Origin: SYOC01 sp964441775
GTDB lineage: Bacteria; Desulfobacterota; Binatia; Bin18
NCBI GenBank assembly: GCA_964441775.1
Contig: CAYTVL010000010.1
Location: 1-64,000 of the forward strand
Direction of reading: 5' to 3'
Length of the DNA: 64,000 nt
Below the pieces are notes generated by a model. That model was not told where the DNA came from, made no database searches, and worked only from the letters and a program-made list of their open reading frames with translations. This document shows, in pieces, positions 1-8,151 of the stretch. Positions within the stretch are counted from its first letter, which is position 1, and each line of letters starts with the position of its first letter. The translations under genes and the position numbers were made by a program.

Positions 1-1247
1 GCTAAATCGAACCACAAGAGATTGGCACAGAGGAGCACTCGCTGATACATCAAGAGTTGTGAGACTTTTTGAGCGATCAGTGAGGACCTGCTGTGCCGAG
101 GACAACGATAGTAGAGATTCCGCCTCTTGAGCAAGCCCGCATGCTGGCCGAATTGCGCCGCGCTCGCTATGGCTATTTGCTGGCGCTGCACTTACTGCTG
201 CTGTGTACGGCGGGCCGTACACCCAGCGAGATTGCGGCCGTGCTCTTCTGTTCGCGCTCCAGTATCTATCGCGTGGTGAAGGCCTATCGGGCTGGAACGC
301 TCACGTTTGCGGACTCGACGGAGGGCGAAGCTGGTCGGGCGCGGGTGCGGAGTCTGACGCCGTCCCTCAAGCGCTCCGTGCTGGCGCTTCTTAAGACCGT
401 GCCCCGAGCGTGGGGCTGGTGTCGCACGCGGTGGAGCTGTGCCACGCTGGCTTTGGAGTTGCAGGCGCACCGGGGCGTGCAGGTGTCGACCGAAACGATG
501 CGGCGCTGGCTCCATGACCTGGGGTGGGTGTGGAAGCGGGCCAAACTGGCGGCCAAAGACGACGACCCCCTGCGGGTGGAGAAGTTGGCCCGTATCCGCT
601 TGGTCTTTGAGCGATTGTCGGCTCAGGCCGCGCTGTTCTTCGCCGACGAGCTGGATATTCCTCTGTTGCCCAAAGTCGGCTCCCAATGGATGCCCAAGGG
701 AGAGCAGGTGGAAGTCCTGACCCCCGGAACCAACGAAAAGCGCTACCTCGCTGGGGCGTTGGATATGCGTACGGGAATGATCCGGCACCGGGTGTGGTGG
801 CGGAAAACCCACGGCCTGTTTCTGGACCTCCTCCAAGCCCTCGAGCAAGCGTATCCACCGGGGCGCTTTACTCACCTTTATGTGGTGGTCGATAACTACA
901 AGATTCACAAAGCGCAGGCCGTAGAGCAGTGGCTGGCGGCGCACTCCCGCTTCGAGTTGCTGTTCTTGCCCACCTACTGCCCGAAAGCCAGCCCGATTGA
1001 ACGCGCTTTTGGCGATGTCCATGATAAATGTACCCGTAATCACAAGCGCAAGCGGCTGTGGTCTGTGGTCAAAGATGTCGAACAACATCTGCAGGTGAAT
1101 GGCCCCTGGCGCTACGAGTTGTCCGAGATCTATTATTCCCCTGCTGTGACGGCTGTCGTTCAGGCTCTTCTCCTCGCGGAAACCCCACCCGGAGAGATCT
1201 CACAACTTGCCGCTTGAGTGTATGAATGTCGTGTGGTTCGATTTAGC
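1..1247 (+). mobile_element. IS630-family insertion sequence
   Basis: The element carries one transposase gene between imperfect terminal inverted repeats. The first 15 bases (GCTAAATCGAACCAC) are found as an exact reverse complement at 1233-1247, and partial matching continues inward for about ten bases. A TA lies at the same point in both ends (3-4 and 1244-1245), as expected for IS630/Tc1-mariner elements, which insert at TA. The left end sits at the window edge, so the outer flank cannot be checked. Two short relatives with the same ends but no transposase lie at 1547-1761 and 63647-63791. Confidence 0.88.
93..1217 (+). CDS. IS630-family DDE transposase
   Basis: This 374-residue protein would cut and join the ends of the surrounding element. 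The N-terminal ~120 residues form a helix-turn-helix region of the IS630 type (TPSEIAAVLFCSRSSIYRVV). The DDE catalytic domain follows: the first Asp in FFADELDIPL (residues ~189-198), the second in LYVVVDNYKIH, and the Glu in SPIERAFGDVHDK. The length is normal for the family and the frame is open throughout, so the enzyme may be active. The start is a GTG at 93. It could instead mobilise the two mini-elements that share its ends; this is inferred from the matching termini. Confidence 0.9.
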   Translation: MPRTTIVEIPPLEQARMLAELRRARYGYLLALHLLLLCTAGRTPSEIAAVLFCSRSSIYRVVKAYRAGTLTFADSTEGEAGRARVRSLTPSLKRSVLALLKTVPRAWGWCRTRWSCATLALELQAHRGVQVSTETMRRWLHDLGWVWKRAKLAAKDDDPLRVEKLARIRLVFERLSAQAALFFADELDIPLLPKVGSQWMPKGEQVEVLTPGTNEKRYLAGALDMRTGMIRHRVWWRKTHGLFLDLLQALEQAYPPGRFTHLYVVVDNYKIHKAQAVEQWLAAHSRFELLFLPTYCPKASPIERAFGDVHDKCTRNHKRKRLWSVVKDVEQHLQVNGPWRYELSEIYYSPAVTAVVQALLLAETPPGEISQLAA

Positions 1248-1546
1248 CGCTCCGATGGGCTGAAACTAAATCTATCGAACAAAGTCAAGACGAAAGAGGC
1301 GCGTCTTCGTCAGACCTTGGGCCAGAAGGAGTTGCTGTCAACTTTGTCATTCTTGTCATTCTGTGTGTCATTTTTGTCAAAGCGTCACGACACGCAAAAG
1401 GGAAAGACGTATCCTTATCGGGAACTGCATTCTTGGCATGCTCACTGCTCTATTCTGAATCTTCGCCGTGGCGGCATACCGATACTTCGCCCAGTTCCAA
1501 GCTAAGGATTTGAGAATCCCTGCTGCAATTGGGCATCGGATATACG
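1248..1546. other. Intergenic spacer between IS630 and its mini-element
   Basis: I see no convincing gene. The stretch contains a TTGTCATTC-type direct repeat (about 1341-1377). Just outside the IS right end is another short inverted motif: GATTTAG at 1240-1246 pairs with CTAAATC some 20 bases downstream. Confidence 0.5.
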
Positions 1547-1761
1547 CTAAACCAGACTGCAAGAGATTGGTACACTGCGTAACTCCGTGTGCTTAGTTCT
1601 CTGCCTGGCGGTCACTCGCTGGGCTATGAGACAACACTCCTGGAGAGGGCCTAATACGGGCTTTAGCCCGTGTTAGGAGGTAACCTGGCTGCTTCATGGC
1701 TGGGTGGAAGCGAGCACACAGTCCGTGCTGAAGTGTACCAATGTCATGCACTTCGGTTTAG
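1547..1761. mobile_element. IS630-derived mini-element (MITE-like), 215 bp
   Basis: The left end matches the left end of the IS630 element at 23 of 30 positions, including an identical run CAAGAGATTGG. The right end matches the IS right end at about 17 of 23 positions. A TA dinucleotide occupies the expected site at both ends (1548-1549 and 1759-1760). No transposase is encoded. A near-perfect hairpin (1651-1676, arms CTAATACGGGCT and AGCCCGTGTTAG) sits in the middle. The element ends 79 bases before the caspase gene start, so it may supply part of that gene's upstream region. Confidence 0.7.
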
Positions 1762-1840
1762 GAGAGGATTGAACAGGAGATTAGGACGCAAACTGTTGTT
1801 CCCGGCCCTTGATCTAAAGCTTCTGGTAGAAGGAAAATTA

Positions 1841-3405
1841 ATGATGTCGATATGGAAACTTGGGGCACTGATCTTGGGCATTCTCCTTAGTGTCAGCAAC
1901 TGTAGTGGCGTGCACGCTGCGGAACGACGCATAGCGTTGGTGATCGGCAATAACAGGTATGCAATAGGGCCATTGCGCAATCCTGTTAACGACGCCATGG
2001 CTATGGCTGCCGCTTTGCGGGAGGTCGGCTTCACCGTAACGGTATTAACCAATATAGACCGGCGCAAAATGCGAGAGGCCATTGAGACCTTTACGGGTGA
2101 ATTACGCCGTGGAGGCATGGGACTGTTCTACTTTTCAGGCCATGGGTCGCAGTACGAAGGTGAGAACTATCTAGCGCCACTGGCCGATATCCACTCTGAG
2201 GTAGATGTGCGGTATGAAGCAGTGGCAGCGAACTGGATCGTGCGGAAAATGGAGGAGGCAGGCAATCACCTCAACGTGGTCATCTTAGATGCGTGTCGGA
2301 GAATCCCTTTGCTCGGGTGTCACGCTCAAGCCAAGATGGATTAGCGGCGATGGATCCGGGGCAGGGGATGTTAATTGCGTTTGCGACGAAGCCGGGGCAG
2401 ACGGCGTCCGACGGCCTGGACCACAATTCACCCTACACCAAGCACTTGGTGACGGAGTTGCGGCTGCCGGGGCTGGCAATCGAAGAAGTATTCAAACGGG
2501 TACGGAGGGCGGTGCGGGAAGAAACGGGCGGGAAACAGATTCCGCAAGAGTGGTCGACGCTGGAAGGGACGATTCAGTTTGTGGGTAAGGCAGCGGGGGA
2601 AACGGCGAGCGCTTTGGCCTCAGCTCCGCACCCCTTACAGATGGCGGCCCTGCCGCCTGTGGCCCCACCAGCTGCTCTTCCCGCGCCTCCTGCACTGACG
2701 GAAGGGGAGGAGATGGTGCGCGTCCCAGCAGGCGAATTCTTCATGGGGTGTAACAAAAAGGTCGATATGGAATGCAAGGCAGAGGAGAAACCGGGACGGC
2801 GCATATATGTAGGGACGTTTCAGATCGATAAGACGGAAGTGACGGTAGAGGCGTACCGGCGGTGCGTCGAGGCGGGGAGCTGTAGCAAACCAGCGGGTGG
2901 GACGTGTAACTGGGGAAAAACGGGGCGCGAGCGGCATCCGATCAATTGTGTAGATTGGGAGCAAGCACGGACGTATTGCCAGTGGGCGTGGAAGCGGTTG
3001 CCGAGCGAGGCGGAATGGGAGAAGGCGGCGCGAGGGACGGATGGGCGCAAATATCCGTGGGGGAACGACGGCTATGGGGCAGCGGGCTCAGTGGCAAACA
3101 TCGCAGATGAGACAGCGAAGCAAGCACATTCGGGATTGACCTGGGCGGTAACGGGCTATGTCGATGGGTATGCTGAGACAGCACCGGTGGGATCGTTTCC
3201 GGCGGGGGCATCCCCATATGGTGCGTTGGACATGATCGGGAATGTGTGGGAGTGGACGGCAGATTGGAATGCCAGCGATCATAAATTCCGTGTGGTGCGC
3301 GGCGGTTCGTGGTTTGACCTGCCGCTAGGTGCCCGGGCATCCGCTCGCGCCTGGAACGTCCTCGGCTACCGCGACGAGAACCTCGGTATGCGGTGCGCCG
3401 AGTAA
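1841..3405 (+). pseudogene. Caspase (C14)-SUMF1 fusion, frameshifted
   Basis: Two overlapping reading frames together make one secreted caspase-like peptidase joined to a formylglycine-enzyme/C-type-lectin-fold (SUMF1) domain. Translation likely starts at ATG 1841 after AGAAGGAAA; a signal peptide follows (SIWKLGALILGILLSV). The peptidase dyad is visible: His in YFSGHGSQ and Cys in VVILDACR. Directly after that Cys the frame breaks near 2297-2300: the expected R-E-N-P-F-A-R continues one frame back, as if one G were lost. Read alone, the first frame ends at 2344, and the second starts at 2293. The SUMF1 domain (about 2701-3405) has MVRVPAGEFFMG, PVNWEQA-like and RLPSEAEWEKAARG motifs, GNVWEWTADW and the terminal RGGSW. 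The break may be decay, an assembly error or a regulated slip; I see no classical slippery site. Confidence 0.8.
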
Positions 3406-3456
3406 TACAATGCTACGCCGAATTCTTTTGCAATGCACGCCCATTTCTTATGAGAC

Positions 3457-3517
3457 AGTTAACAAAGTAAATATTGAAGTTTCTTTTGCATCACGTGGAA
3501 GAGGGGGCTTTCGGGCC
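3457..3517. repeat. 61-bp repeat downstream of caspase-SUMF1 (copy 1)
   Basis: This non-coding block begins AGTTAACAAAGTAAATATT and ends in CGGGCC. A clearly related 62-bp block lies at 6386-6447, at the matching position after the TIR-SUMF1 gene. About three quarters of positions agree by eye. Confidence 0.65.
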
Positions 3518-3546
3518 TTGCCGCTAAGGTTCGGGGGGTGGAGTAG

Positions 3547-4902
3547 CCTTTCAGGGGTAGGGATTTAGAAGTTTTCGGATAGAGTTGAGCGGGGAAGAGC
3601 AGCGTGGCAAGACGGCTTCGTCGCGGCATACTGGGATAGTGCTATACATTCCAGGAGGCCGGAGGGAGGCGAGGTCTTGCCAACGGGCAGTCTATCAATG
3701 GACGGAGGTGGTCACTAGCCACATGCCGCACCTGAGCAGACCGCAAGCAACCGTCTGAGCGTTATGGAGTTTAGGGATGGTGTTGGCCCGCTCGTGCGCT
3801 CTGACGGCGGTGAGCCTCTTCTTAGCACGGGCTCTGGACCGTAAGCCCAAGACGGTGCGCCAACAATTGCGGGAATTTTGTTATGAAGCGCAGGCGAAAC
3901 GCGGCGGCCTCCGGCAAGAGGTGGCGGTGGAGAGTTGTTTTGCCCCGTTATTAGCGTGGGTCCTGAGTTGGTGGGAAGGGAAACAACGAGCCTTGGCGAT
4001 GGATGCAACCACGTTGGGACAACAGGTTGTGGTCTTGGTGATCAGCGTGCTGTATCGCGGTTGTGCGATTCCCGTAGCGTGGACCCTACTCCCGGCGACA
4101 GAGAAGCATGGGTGGCGTGGGGAAGGGCTGCGGATGCTGCGCCAAGTGCGGGCGGTGGTGCCCCGCCACTTCTTCGTGATCGTGTTAGCTGATCGGGGGT
4201 TATATGCGCGCTGGCTCTTTCAGCGCCGCGTGCGCTTGGGGTGGCATCCAGTGTTACGGATCAACACCGGGGGCACGTTTCGGCCAGCGGCGAGCGTCCA
4301 CTCTCAGCCGCTGCGCGAGTTGGTGCCCACGCCCGGGGGCCGGTGGGTCGGACATGGCACTGCCTTTCAGGGGCCCCGTCGTCGACTCAATTGCACCCTG
4401 CTCGCGCGGTGGGAGGCCGGGTACGCTGATCCCTGGGTGTTGCTGACTGATCTCGCGCCCAGTGCTGGCGACGCGTGCTGGTACGGGTTACGGGCCTGGA
4501 TTGAACACGGCTTCAAAATCCCCAAACGGGGCGGCTGGCAGTGGCAACGTACCCGGATGCGCGATCCCCAGCGCGCCGCACGGCTGTGGTTAGCGGTCGC
4601 CGTGGCCACCCTGTGGCTGCTCAGTGTCGGGGGCTTGGCCGAAGAGACACTGCCAGTGAGTACTTTGCTGCCCTTGGCCGCTGCGGACGGTCCCGCGCCC
4701 CGCCCACGACGGGCAACGCAATTACGCTTAGTCAGTGTCTTTCGCCAAGGTTGGAGCATGATCCTGGTGGCGCTGCTCAATCACCGCCGCCTCCCCCAAG
4801 GCCGCTTTGTTCCAGAGCTGTGGCCGCAGCGTAATATCGATCACTCACAGAGAGGCATTGGTGAGCCGCTTCTGGCTGCGTAAAATCCCTACCCCTGAAA
4901 GG
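3547..4902 (+). mobile_element. Complete IS4-like insertion sequence, 1356 bp
   Basis: The element is bounded by perfect 20-bp inverted repeats: CCTTTCAGGGGTAGGGATTT at 3547-3566 and its reverse complement at 4883-4902. The 9-bp sequence GTGGAGTAG directly flanks both ends (3538-3546 and 4903-4911), a target-site duplication of a size typical of IS4-type elements. Identical ends and an intact duplication point to a recent insertion. It separates the caspase-SUMF1 and TIR-SUMF1 genes without visibly interrupting either. Confidence 0.93.
3777..4883 (+). CDS. IS4-like DDE transposase
   Basis: The 368-residue protein fills the IS between its two inverted repeats. The catalytic triad can be placed: first Asp in LAMDATTLGQQVV (residues ~74-86), second in VIVLADRGLYARWLFQ, and Glu in WIEHGFKIPKRGGWQWQRT, which resembles the Y-(2)-R-(3)-E-(6)-K signature region of IS4 relatives. 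The frame is open from ATG 3777 to a stop inside the right repeat. Assignment to a particular IS4 subgroup is not possible by eye. Confidence 0.82.
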   Translation: MVLARSCALTAVSLFLARALDRKPKTVRQQLREFCYEAQAKRGGLRQEVAVESCFAPLLAWVLSWWEGKQRALAMDATTLGQQVVVLVISVLYRGCAIPVAWTLLPATEKHGWRGEGLRMLRQVRAVVPRHFFVIVLADRGLYARWLFQRRVRLGWHPVLRINTGGTFRPAASVHSQPLRELVPTPGGRWVGHGTAFQGPRRRLNCTLLARWEAGYADPWVLLTDLAPSAGDACWYGLRAWIEHGFKIPKRGGWQWQRTRMRDPQRAARLWLAVAVATLWLLSVGGLAEETLPVSTLLPLAAADGPAPRPRRATQLRLVSVFRQGWSMILVALLNHRRLPQGRFVPELWPQRNIDHSQRGIGEPLLAA

Positions 4903-5016
4903 GTGGAGTAGGGGGTAGGGCTAAGGGCTACCCCTCTCTGTCGATGCCTCAGGACCCTAGGTGGTACGTAACCTGTTGCTTGAAGTTGAACGAGCAGTGG
5001 TGTTAAAGAATGATCG

Positions 5017-6261
5017 ATGCCGCAGATTTTCATCAGTTATCGGCGCGACGACTGCTCAGGGCATGCGGGACGACTGTATGACAACCTGAGCCGCCACTTC
5101 GGCTCACAGTCTCTATTCATGGACATCGATACGCTGGAGCCAGGCGAGGACTTCATTGAGGCTATCGAGAAAGCTGTCGGATCCTGTGATGTCTTGCTGG
5201 CGCTGATCGGACGGCAATGGGTTACAAGCACAGATTCCCAAGGCCAACGGCAGTTAGAGAACCCCAACGATTTTGTCCGGCTGGAAATTGAAGCAGCGCT
5301 GGCCCGCAACATTCGGGTGGTTCCGCTCCTGGTCCAGGGCGCACCCATGCCACGACCGCACGACTTACCAGACTCCCTGATGCAGTTCGTACGTCGGCAT
5401 GCGTACGAAATAGCCGATACGCGTTGGCAGTTCGATGTAGAACGACTTATTGCGATGCTGGAGAAGATCCAGGGTGGGGTGAGTTCCGTTCTTCCCCCAT
5501 CACTGCCCGAGCCCCTACCTTTGCCACCTGTAGGACCTGCACGCGTGCCTTCCTCAAGCTCTCCTCGGAAGAAGCTCCGTAACAGCATCGGCAGGGAATT
5601 CGTCCTGATTCCTGCCGGGGAGTTTCGCATGGGAATGGAGAACTCTTTGGATCCTGAGAAGCCTGTACATCGGGTGCGCATCACCCGACCTTTCTACCTA
5701 GGGAAATATCAAGTGACGCAGAGTCAGTGGCAAGCGGTGATGGACGAGAATCCGAGCCATTTTAAGGGAAACCTCAATCGACCTGTGGAGAGCGTCTCGT
5801 GGCGCGATGTACGGGGATTTTTGCGACGTCTAAGTGAAAAAGAGGATAAGTTGTATCGCTTACCCACAGAGGCGGAGTGGGAATACGCAGCGCGGGCAGG
5901 GACGAAGACAGAACGTTATTGGGGGGATGACTATAACCTTTCGAGGAAATATGTCTGGGTTAAGTCTAATTCTCGCGGCAAGACGCATCCAGTTGGACAA
6001 CTGAAACCAAATGCCTGGGGTTTGTACGACATGTGCGGCAACGTGTATGAATGGGTACAGGATTGGTACAATGCAACCTATTACCAAAGGAGTCCGAGGG
6101 ATGATCCTCGGGGTCCGGAGCAAGGTCGAGAGCGTGTGGTGCGAAGCAATGCGTATTCCATCAGCTCTATTCTTTCCTACTGCTCCTACCGTAGTCGTAG
6201 GTCCCCGAGCCTCGGGAGTGATGCGGTTGGTTTTCGAGTTGTTATGCCCCCACCACGCTGA
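5017..6261 (+). CDS. TIR domain-SUMF1 (C-type-lectin fold) protein
   Basis: This 414-residue protein joins an N-terminal TIR domain (residues ~1-150) to a C-terminal SUMF1/FGE-sulfatase domain (~190-410). The TIR part has IFISYRRDD, MDIDTLEPGEDF and DFVRLEIEAAL; the Glu in RLEIE is at the usual place of the NADase glutamate. A Pro-rich linker follows (SLPEPLPLPPVGP). SUMF1 motifs include EFVLIPAGEFRMG, RLPTEAEWEYAARAG and GNVYEWVQDWY. The normal RGGSW/RGGAW core is replaced by RSNAYS and a Ser/Tyr-rich stretch (codons from 6145), which may be hypervariable or degenerate. Bacterial TIR proteins often act as NAD-consuming effectors in phage defence; SUMF1 may bind or sense a ligand. It follows the caspase-SUMF1 gene on the same strand. 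No strong Shine-Dalgarno is visible. Confidence 0.85.
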   Translation: MPQIFISYRRDDCSGHAGRLYDNLSRHFGSQSLFMDIDTLEPGEDFIEAIEKAVGSCDVLLALIGRQWVTSTDSQGQRQLENPNDFVRLEIEAALARNIRVVPLLVQGAPMPRPHDLPDSLMQFVRRHAYEIADTRWQFDVERLIAMLEKIQGGVSSVLPPSLPEPLPLPPVGPARVPSSSSPRKKLRNSIGREFVLIPAGEFRMGMENSLDPEKPVHRVRITRPFYLGKYQVTQSQWQAVMDENPSHFKGNLNRPVESVSWRDVRGFLRRLSEKEDKLYRLPTEAEWEYAARAGTKTERYWGDDYNLSRKYVWVKSNSRGKTHPVGQLKPNAWGLYDMCGNVYEWVQDWYNATYYQRSPRDDPRGPEQGRERVVRSNAYSISSILSYCSYRSRRSPSLGSDAVGFRVVMPPPR

Positions 6262-6385
6262 ACTTTGATCCCTAGACTCTGGGGCTCTGTAGAGGCCAGG
6301 AACAGGAGACCCCGGGAGATAGGGAATATCCGTGTGAGTCACCAACGCTGAGCGTAATATCGCCTCCAGCTTGACTCTTCCAATT

Positions 6386-6447
6386 AGTCAACAAAGTTAA
6401 TATTTAGTGTTTCCGCCGCGTCACGCGTGACAGGGGCCTCTCAGGCC
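6386..6447. repeat. 62-bp repeat downstream of TIR-SUMF1 (copy 2)
   Basis: The block begins AGTCAACAAAGTTAATATTT and ends in CAGGCC. It is the counterpart of 3457-3517, each copy lying after a SUMF1-domain gene. Together they suggest a duplicated 3' flank, or a shared regulatory or recombination element. Confidence 0.6.
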
Positions 6448-6512
6448 AAGTGAAAAAGCCGTTGGGGTGGGAGTGGGGGGTCTTCCAGCTAGTCCACTGG
6501 CGACCACAAACA

Positions 6513-6734
6513 CTATCCTTTACTCGCGTGGTATTTCTGCACGCGCCTGGCGTTGCGGGCCTCGCGGTTCCGCGCATAGCTGGCCTTATTCGCGCAATTG
6601 ACCGAACAGTATTGCGCCTTCCGAATCCCCTCAAACCGCTTCTCACACACGGGGCACGTCTTCTCAAAGAGCGGGAGACGGCGCTCTAGCTGTGTGATCG
6701 TCACAACCTTCACTTTTTGTTTTTTGATTCCCAT
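6513..6734 (-). CDS. Small zinc-binding (CxxC...CxxxC) protein
   Basis: This basic 73-residue protein has a four-cysteine motif, CPVCEKRFEGIRKAQYCSVNC split as CPVC and YCSVNC, typical of small zinc knuckles that bind DNA or RNA. The tail is Lys/Arg-rich (ARNREARNARRVQ). It is convergent with the TIR-SUMF1 gene and divergent from the SWIM gene. A TATACT box with an upstream TG (6741-6746 on the other strand) lies only six bases before the ATG, and there is no Shine-Dalgarno, so the message may be leaderless. No specific family could be named. Confidence 0.6.
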   Translation of the reverse strand: MGIKKQKVKVVTITQLERRLPLFEKTCPVCEKRFEGIRKAQYCSVNCANKASYARNREARNARRVQKYHASKG

Positions 6735-6740
6735 ATGTGC

Positions 6741-6746
6741 AGTATA
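6741..6746 (-). promoter_or_regulatory. Extended -10 promoter box, likely leaderless start
   Basis: Read on the minus strand, this is TATACT preceded by TG one base upstream, six bases from the ATG of the small zinc-binding protein. A transcript start at the usual distance would fall on or next to the start codon. Confidence 0.4.
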
Positions 6747-6844
6747 CCACGAACATGCAATTTTTCGCTAGGGGATATGAAAATCCCATTGACATTATTT
6801 TCGTAATGGGATATGTAAAAGGCATTACTCACTAGGAGGTCTTC

Positions 6845-7201
6845 ATGGACATCGCTACTCGCATCCTCTCCCTCATCGAAGCTGGCCGCCTGCAAAAGTC
6901 GGTGGACGGCTTCGTTTCCGGTTCTTACTCCATCACCCTTACGTCCGCCTCTGATACGGAACTTCGCGGCTTTGTCACCAATGGTGATGGGCAAGAGTAC
7001 GGCGTGATCCTCACCGCAGACCGAGCTTTCTGTTCTTGTAAAGACGCGATGTACAGACGCAGAATCTGCAAACACAGTGCAGCTCTGGCGCTTCATGCGA
7101 TCCGCAACCCCCAGCCAGGTTCACCGAAGGAGGAACCGGCAGAACAGCCCGTGAATCTGAAACTGACCAAAGTCCGGAAGGGCTTCGGCTTCTCAGCCTA
7201 A
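6845..7201 (+). CDS. SWIM zinc-finger protein
   Basis: A 118-residue protein with a SWIM zinc finger (CSCKDAMYRRRICKHSAAL, residues ~60-78), where two Cys, a third Cys and a His would bind zinc. SWIM fingers bind DNA or mediate protein contacts. A clear AGGAGG lies seven bases before the ATG. The gene sits upstream of the ArdC-like gene on the same strand, both within the island that ends at a tRNA fragment. That setting suggests a mobile-element accessory role, but the substrate is unknown. Confidence 0.75.
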   Translation: MDIATRILSLIEAGRLQKSVDGFVSGSYSITLTSASDTELRGFVTNGDGQEYGVILTADRAFCSCKDAMYRRRICKHSAALALHAIRNPQPGSPKEEPAEQPVNLKLTKVRKGFGFSA

Positions 7202-7207
7202 AGAAGA

Positions 7208-7263
7208 GGGCTTGGGTAAGTTCGCGGCTTACTCAAGCCCCAGCATTCACCCTTCACCTTGAC
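7208..7263 (+). terminator. Hairpin plus conserved tail after SWIM gene
   Basis: Arms 7208-7220 and 7228-7240 pair at 12 of 13 positions with one wobble pair. No T-run follows. Instead a tail (7241-7263, with CCCTTCACCTTGA) closely matches the sequence after the next gene's hairpin (8177-8199). Confidence 0.55.
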
Positions 7264-7275
7264 TAGGAGAATAAG

Positions 7276-8142
7276 ATGAACCTCTACGAAATTATCACGG
7301 CGCGGATTATGGAACAATTAGAACACGGCACCATCCCTTGGCAGCAACCGTGGAATCGCAACGCCAGCATGCCCTGTAATCTGCTCAGTCAGAAAGCCTA
7401 TCGGGGCATCAATGTGTGGATGTTGGCGAGTGCTGGCTATTCCTCGCCCTATTGGCTCACCTACCGGCAAGTTCCAGAAATCGGCGGCTATGTCCGCAAG
7501 GGGGAACATGGCTCCCCTGTCGTGTTCTGGAAATTTCTTGACCGCTCTGAAGAGAGCCAAGACGGGGAAGAAGACACCCGGCGTGCTCCCATTGCTCGGC
7601 TCTATACCGTGTTTAATGCCCAGCAATGCGAACTGCCCGAACGGTTACAGCCCTTGCTCCAGATTGACAACACCATCGGAGCCGATACTCCCCGGCAGAT
7701 TGACGCTTGTGAGCAGATTGTCGCCAGTATGCCCCAGCAGCCTAAGATTCAGCACGGGGAAGCTCGCGCCTATTACCGTCCGTCAACTGACACAGTGAAT
7801 ATGCCGGAGCAGAGACTCTTTCAAAAAGCAGAGCATTACTATTCAGTCCTCTTCCACGAACTGACCCACAGCACGGGGCACGCTAGCCGCTTGGAGCGGA
7901 CAACGCTGCGAGATCTGCTCGCGTTTGGCGATACAAACTACAGCAAGGAAGAACTTTGCGCGGAGATGGGCGCGGCCTATCTTTGCGGGGTCGCGGGCAT
8001 TGTCAACGAGACGGTGAATAACTCCGCCGCGTACATTCAAGGCTGGCTTGGCAAGCTGCGCAATGACAAGAAAGTCTTAATACACGTCGCAGCACAGGCC
8101 CAAAAGGCAGCAGACTTCATCCTGGGGAGGAGCAACGCGTAG
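7276..8142 (+). CDS. ArdC-like antirestriction protein
   Basis: At 288 residues this has the two parts of ArdC proteins. The N-terminal single-stranded-DNA-binding region (IPWQQPWN, YRGINVWML, GGYVRKGEHGSPVVFWKF) is followed by a zincin-type metallopeptidase with FHELTHSTGH (residues ~194-203), whose two His and Glu form the metal site. ArdC proteins protect incoming plasmid or element DNA from host restriction. A TAGGAGA Shine-Dalgarno precedes ATG 7276. It is the strongest sign that 6500-8730 came in on a conjugative or integrative element, although no integrase or relaxase is visible here. Confidence 0.87.
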   Translation: MNLYEIITARIMEQLEHGTIPWQQPWNRNASMPCNLLSQKAYRGINVWMLASAGYSSPYWLTYRQVPEIGGYVRKGEHGSPVVFWKFLDRSEESQDGEEDTRRAPIARLYTVFNAQQCELPERLQPLLQIDNTIGADTPRQIDACEQIVASMPQQPKIQHGEARAYYRPSTDTVNMPEQRLFQKAEHYYSVLFHELTHSTGHASRLERTTLRDLLAFGDTNYSKEELCAEMGAAYLCGVAGIVNETVNNSAAYIQGWLGKLRNDKKVLIHVAAQAQKAADFILGRSNA

Positions 8143-8151
8143 GAGAGTTCC

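Noticed and set aside
1218..1505. 95-residue frame after the IS630 transposase
   Set aside because: It begins inside the IS terminal repeat and has low-complexity, non-coding-like composition.
2285..2345. Programmed -1 frameshift in caspase-SUMF1
   Set aside because: No X-XXY-YYZ slippery heptamer precedes the overlap, so I list it as a frameshift of unknown cause.
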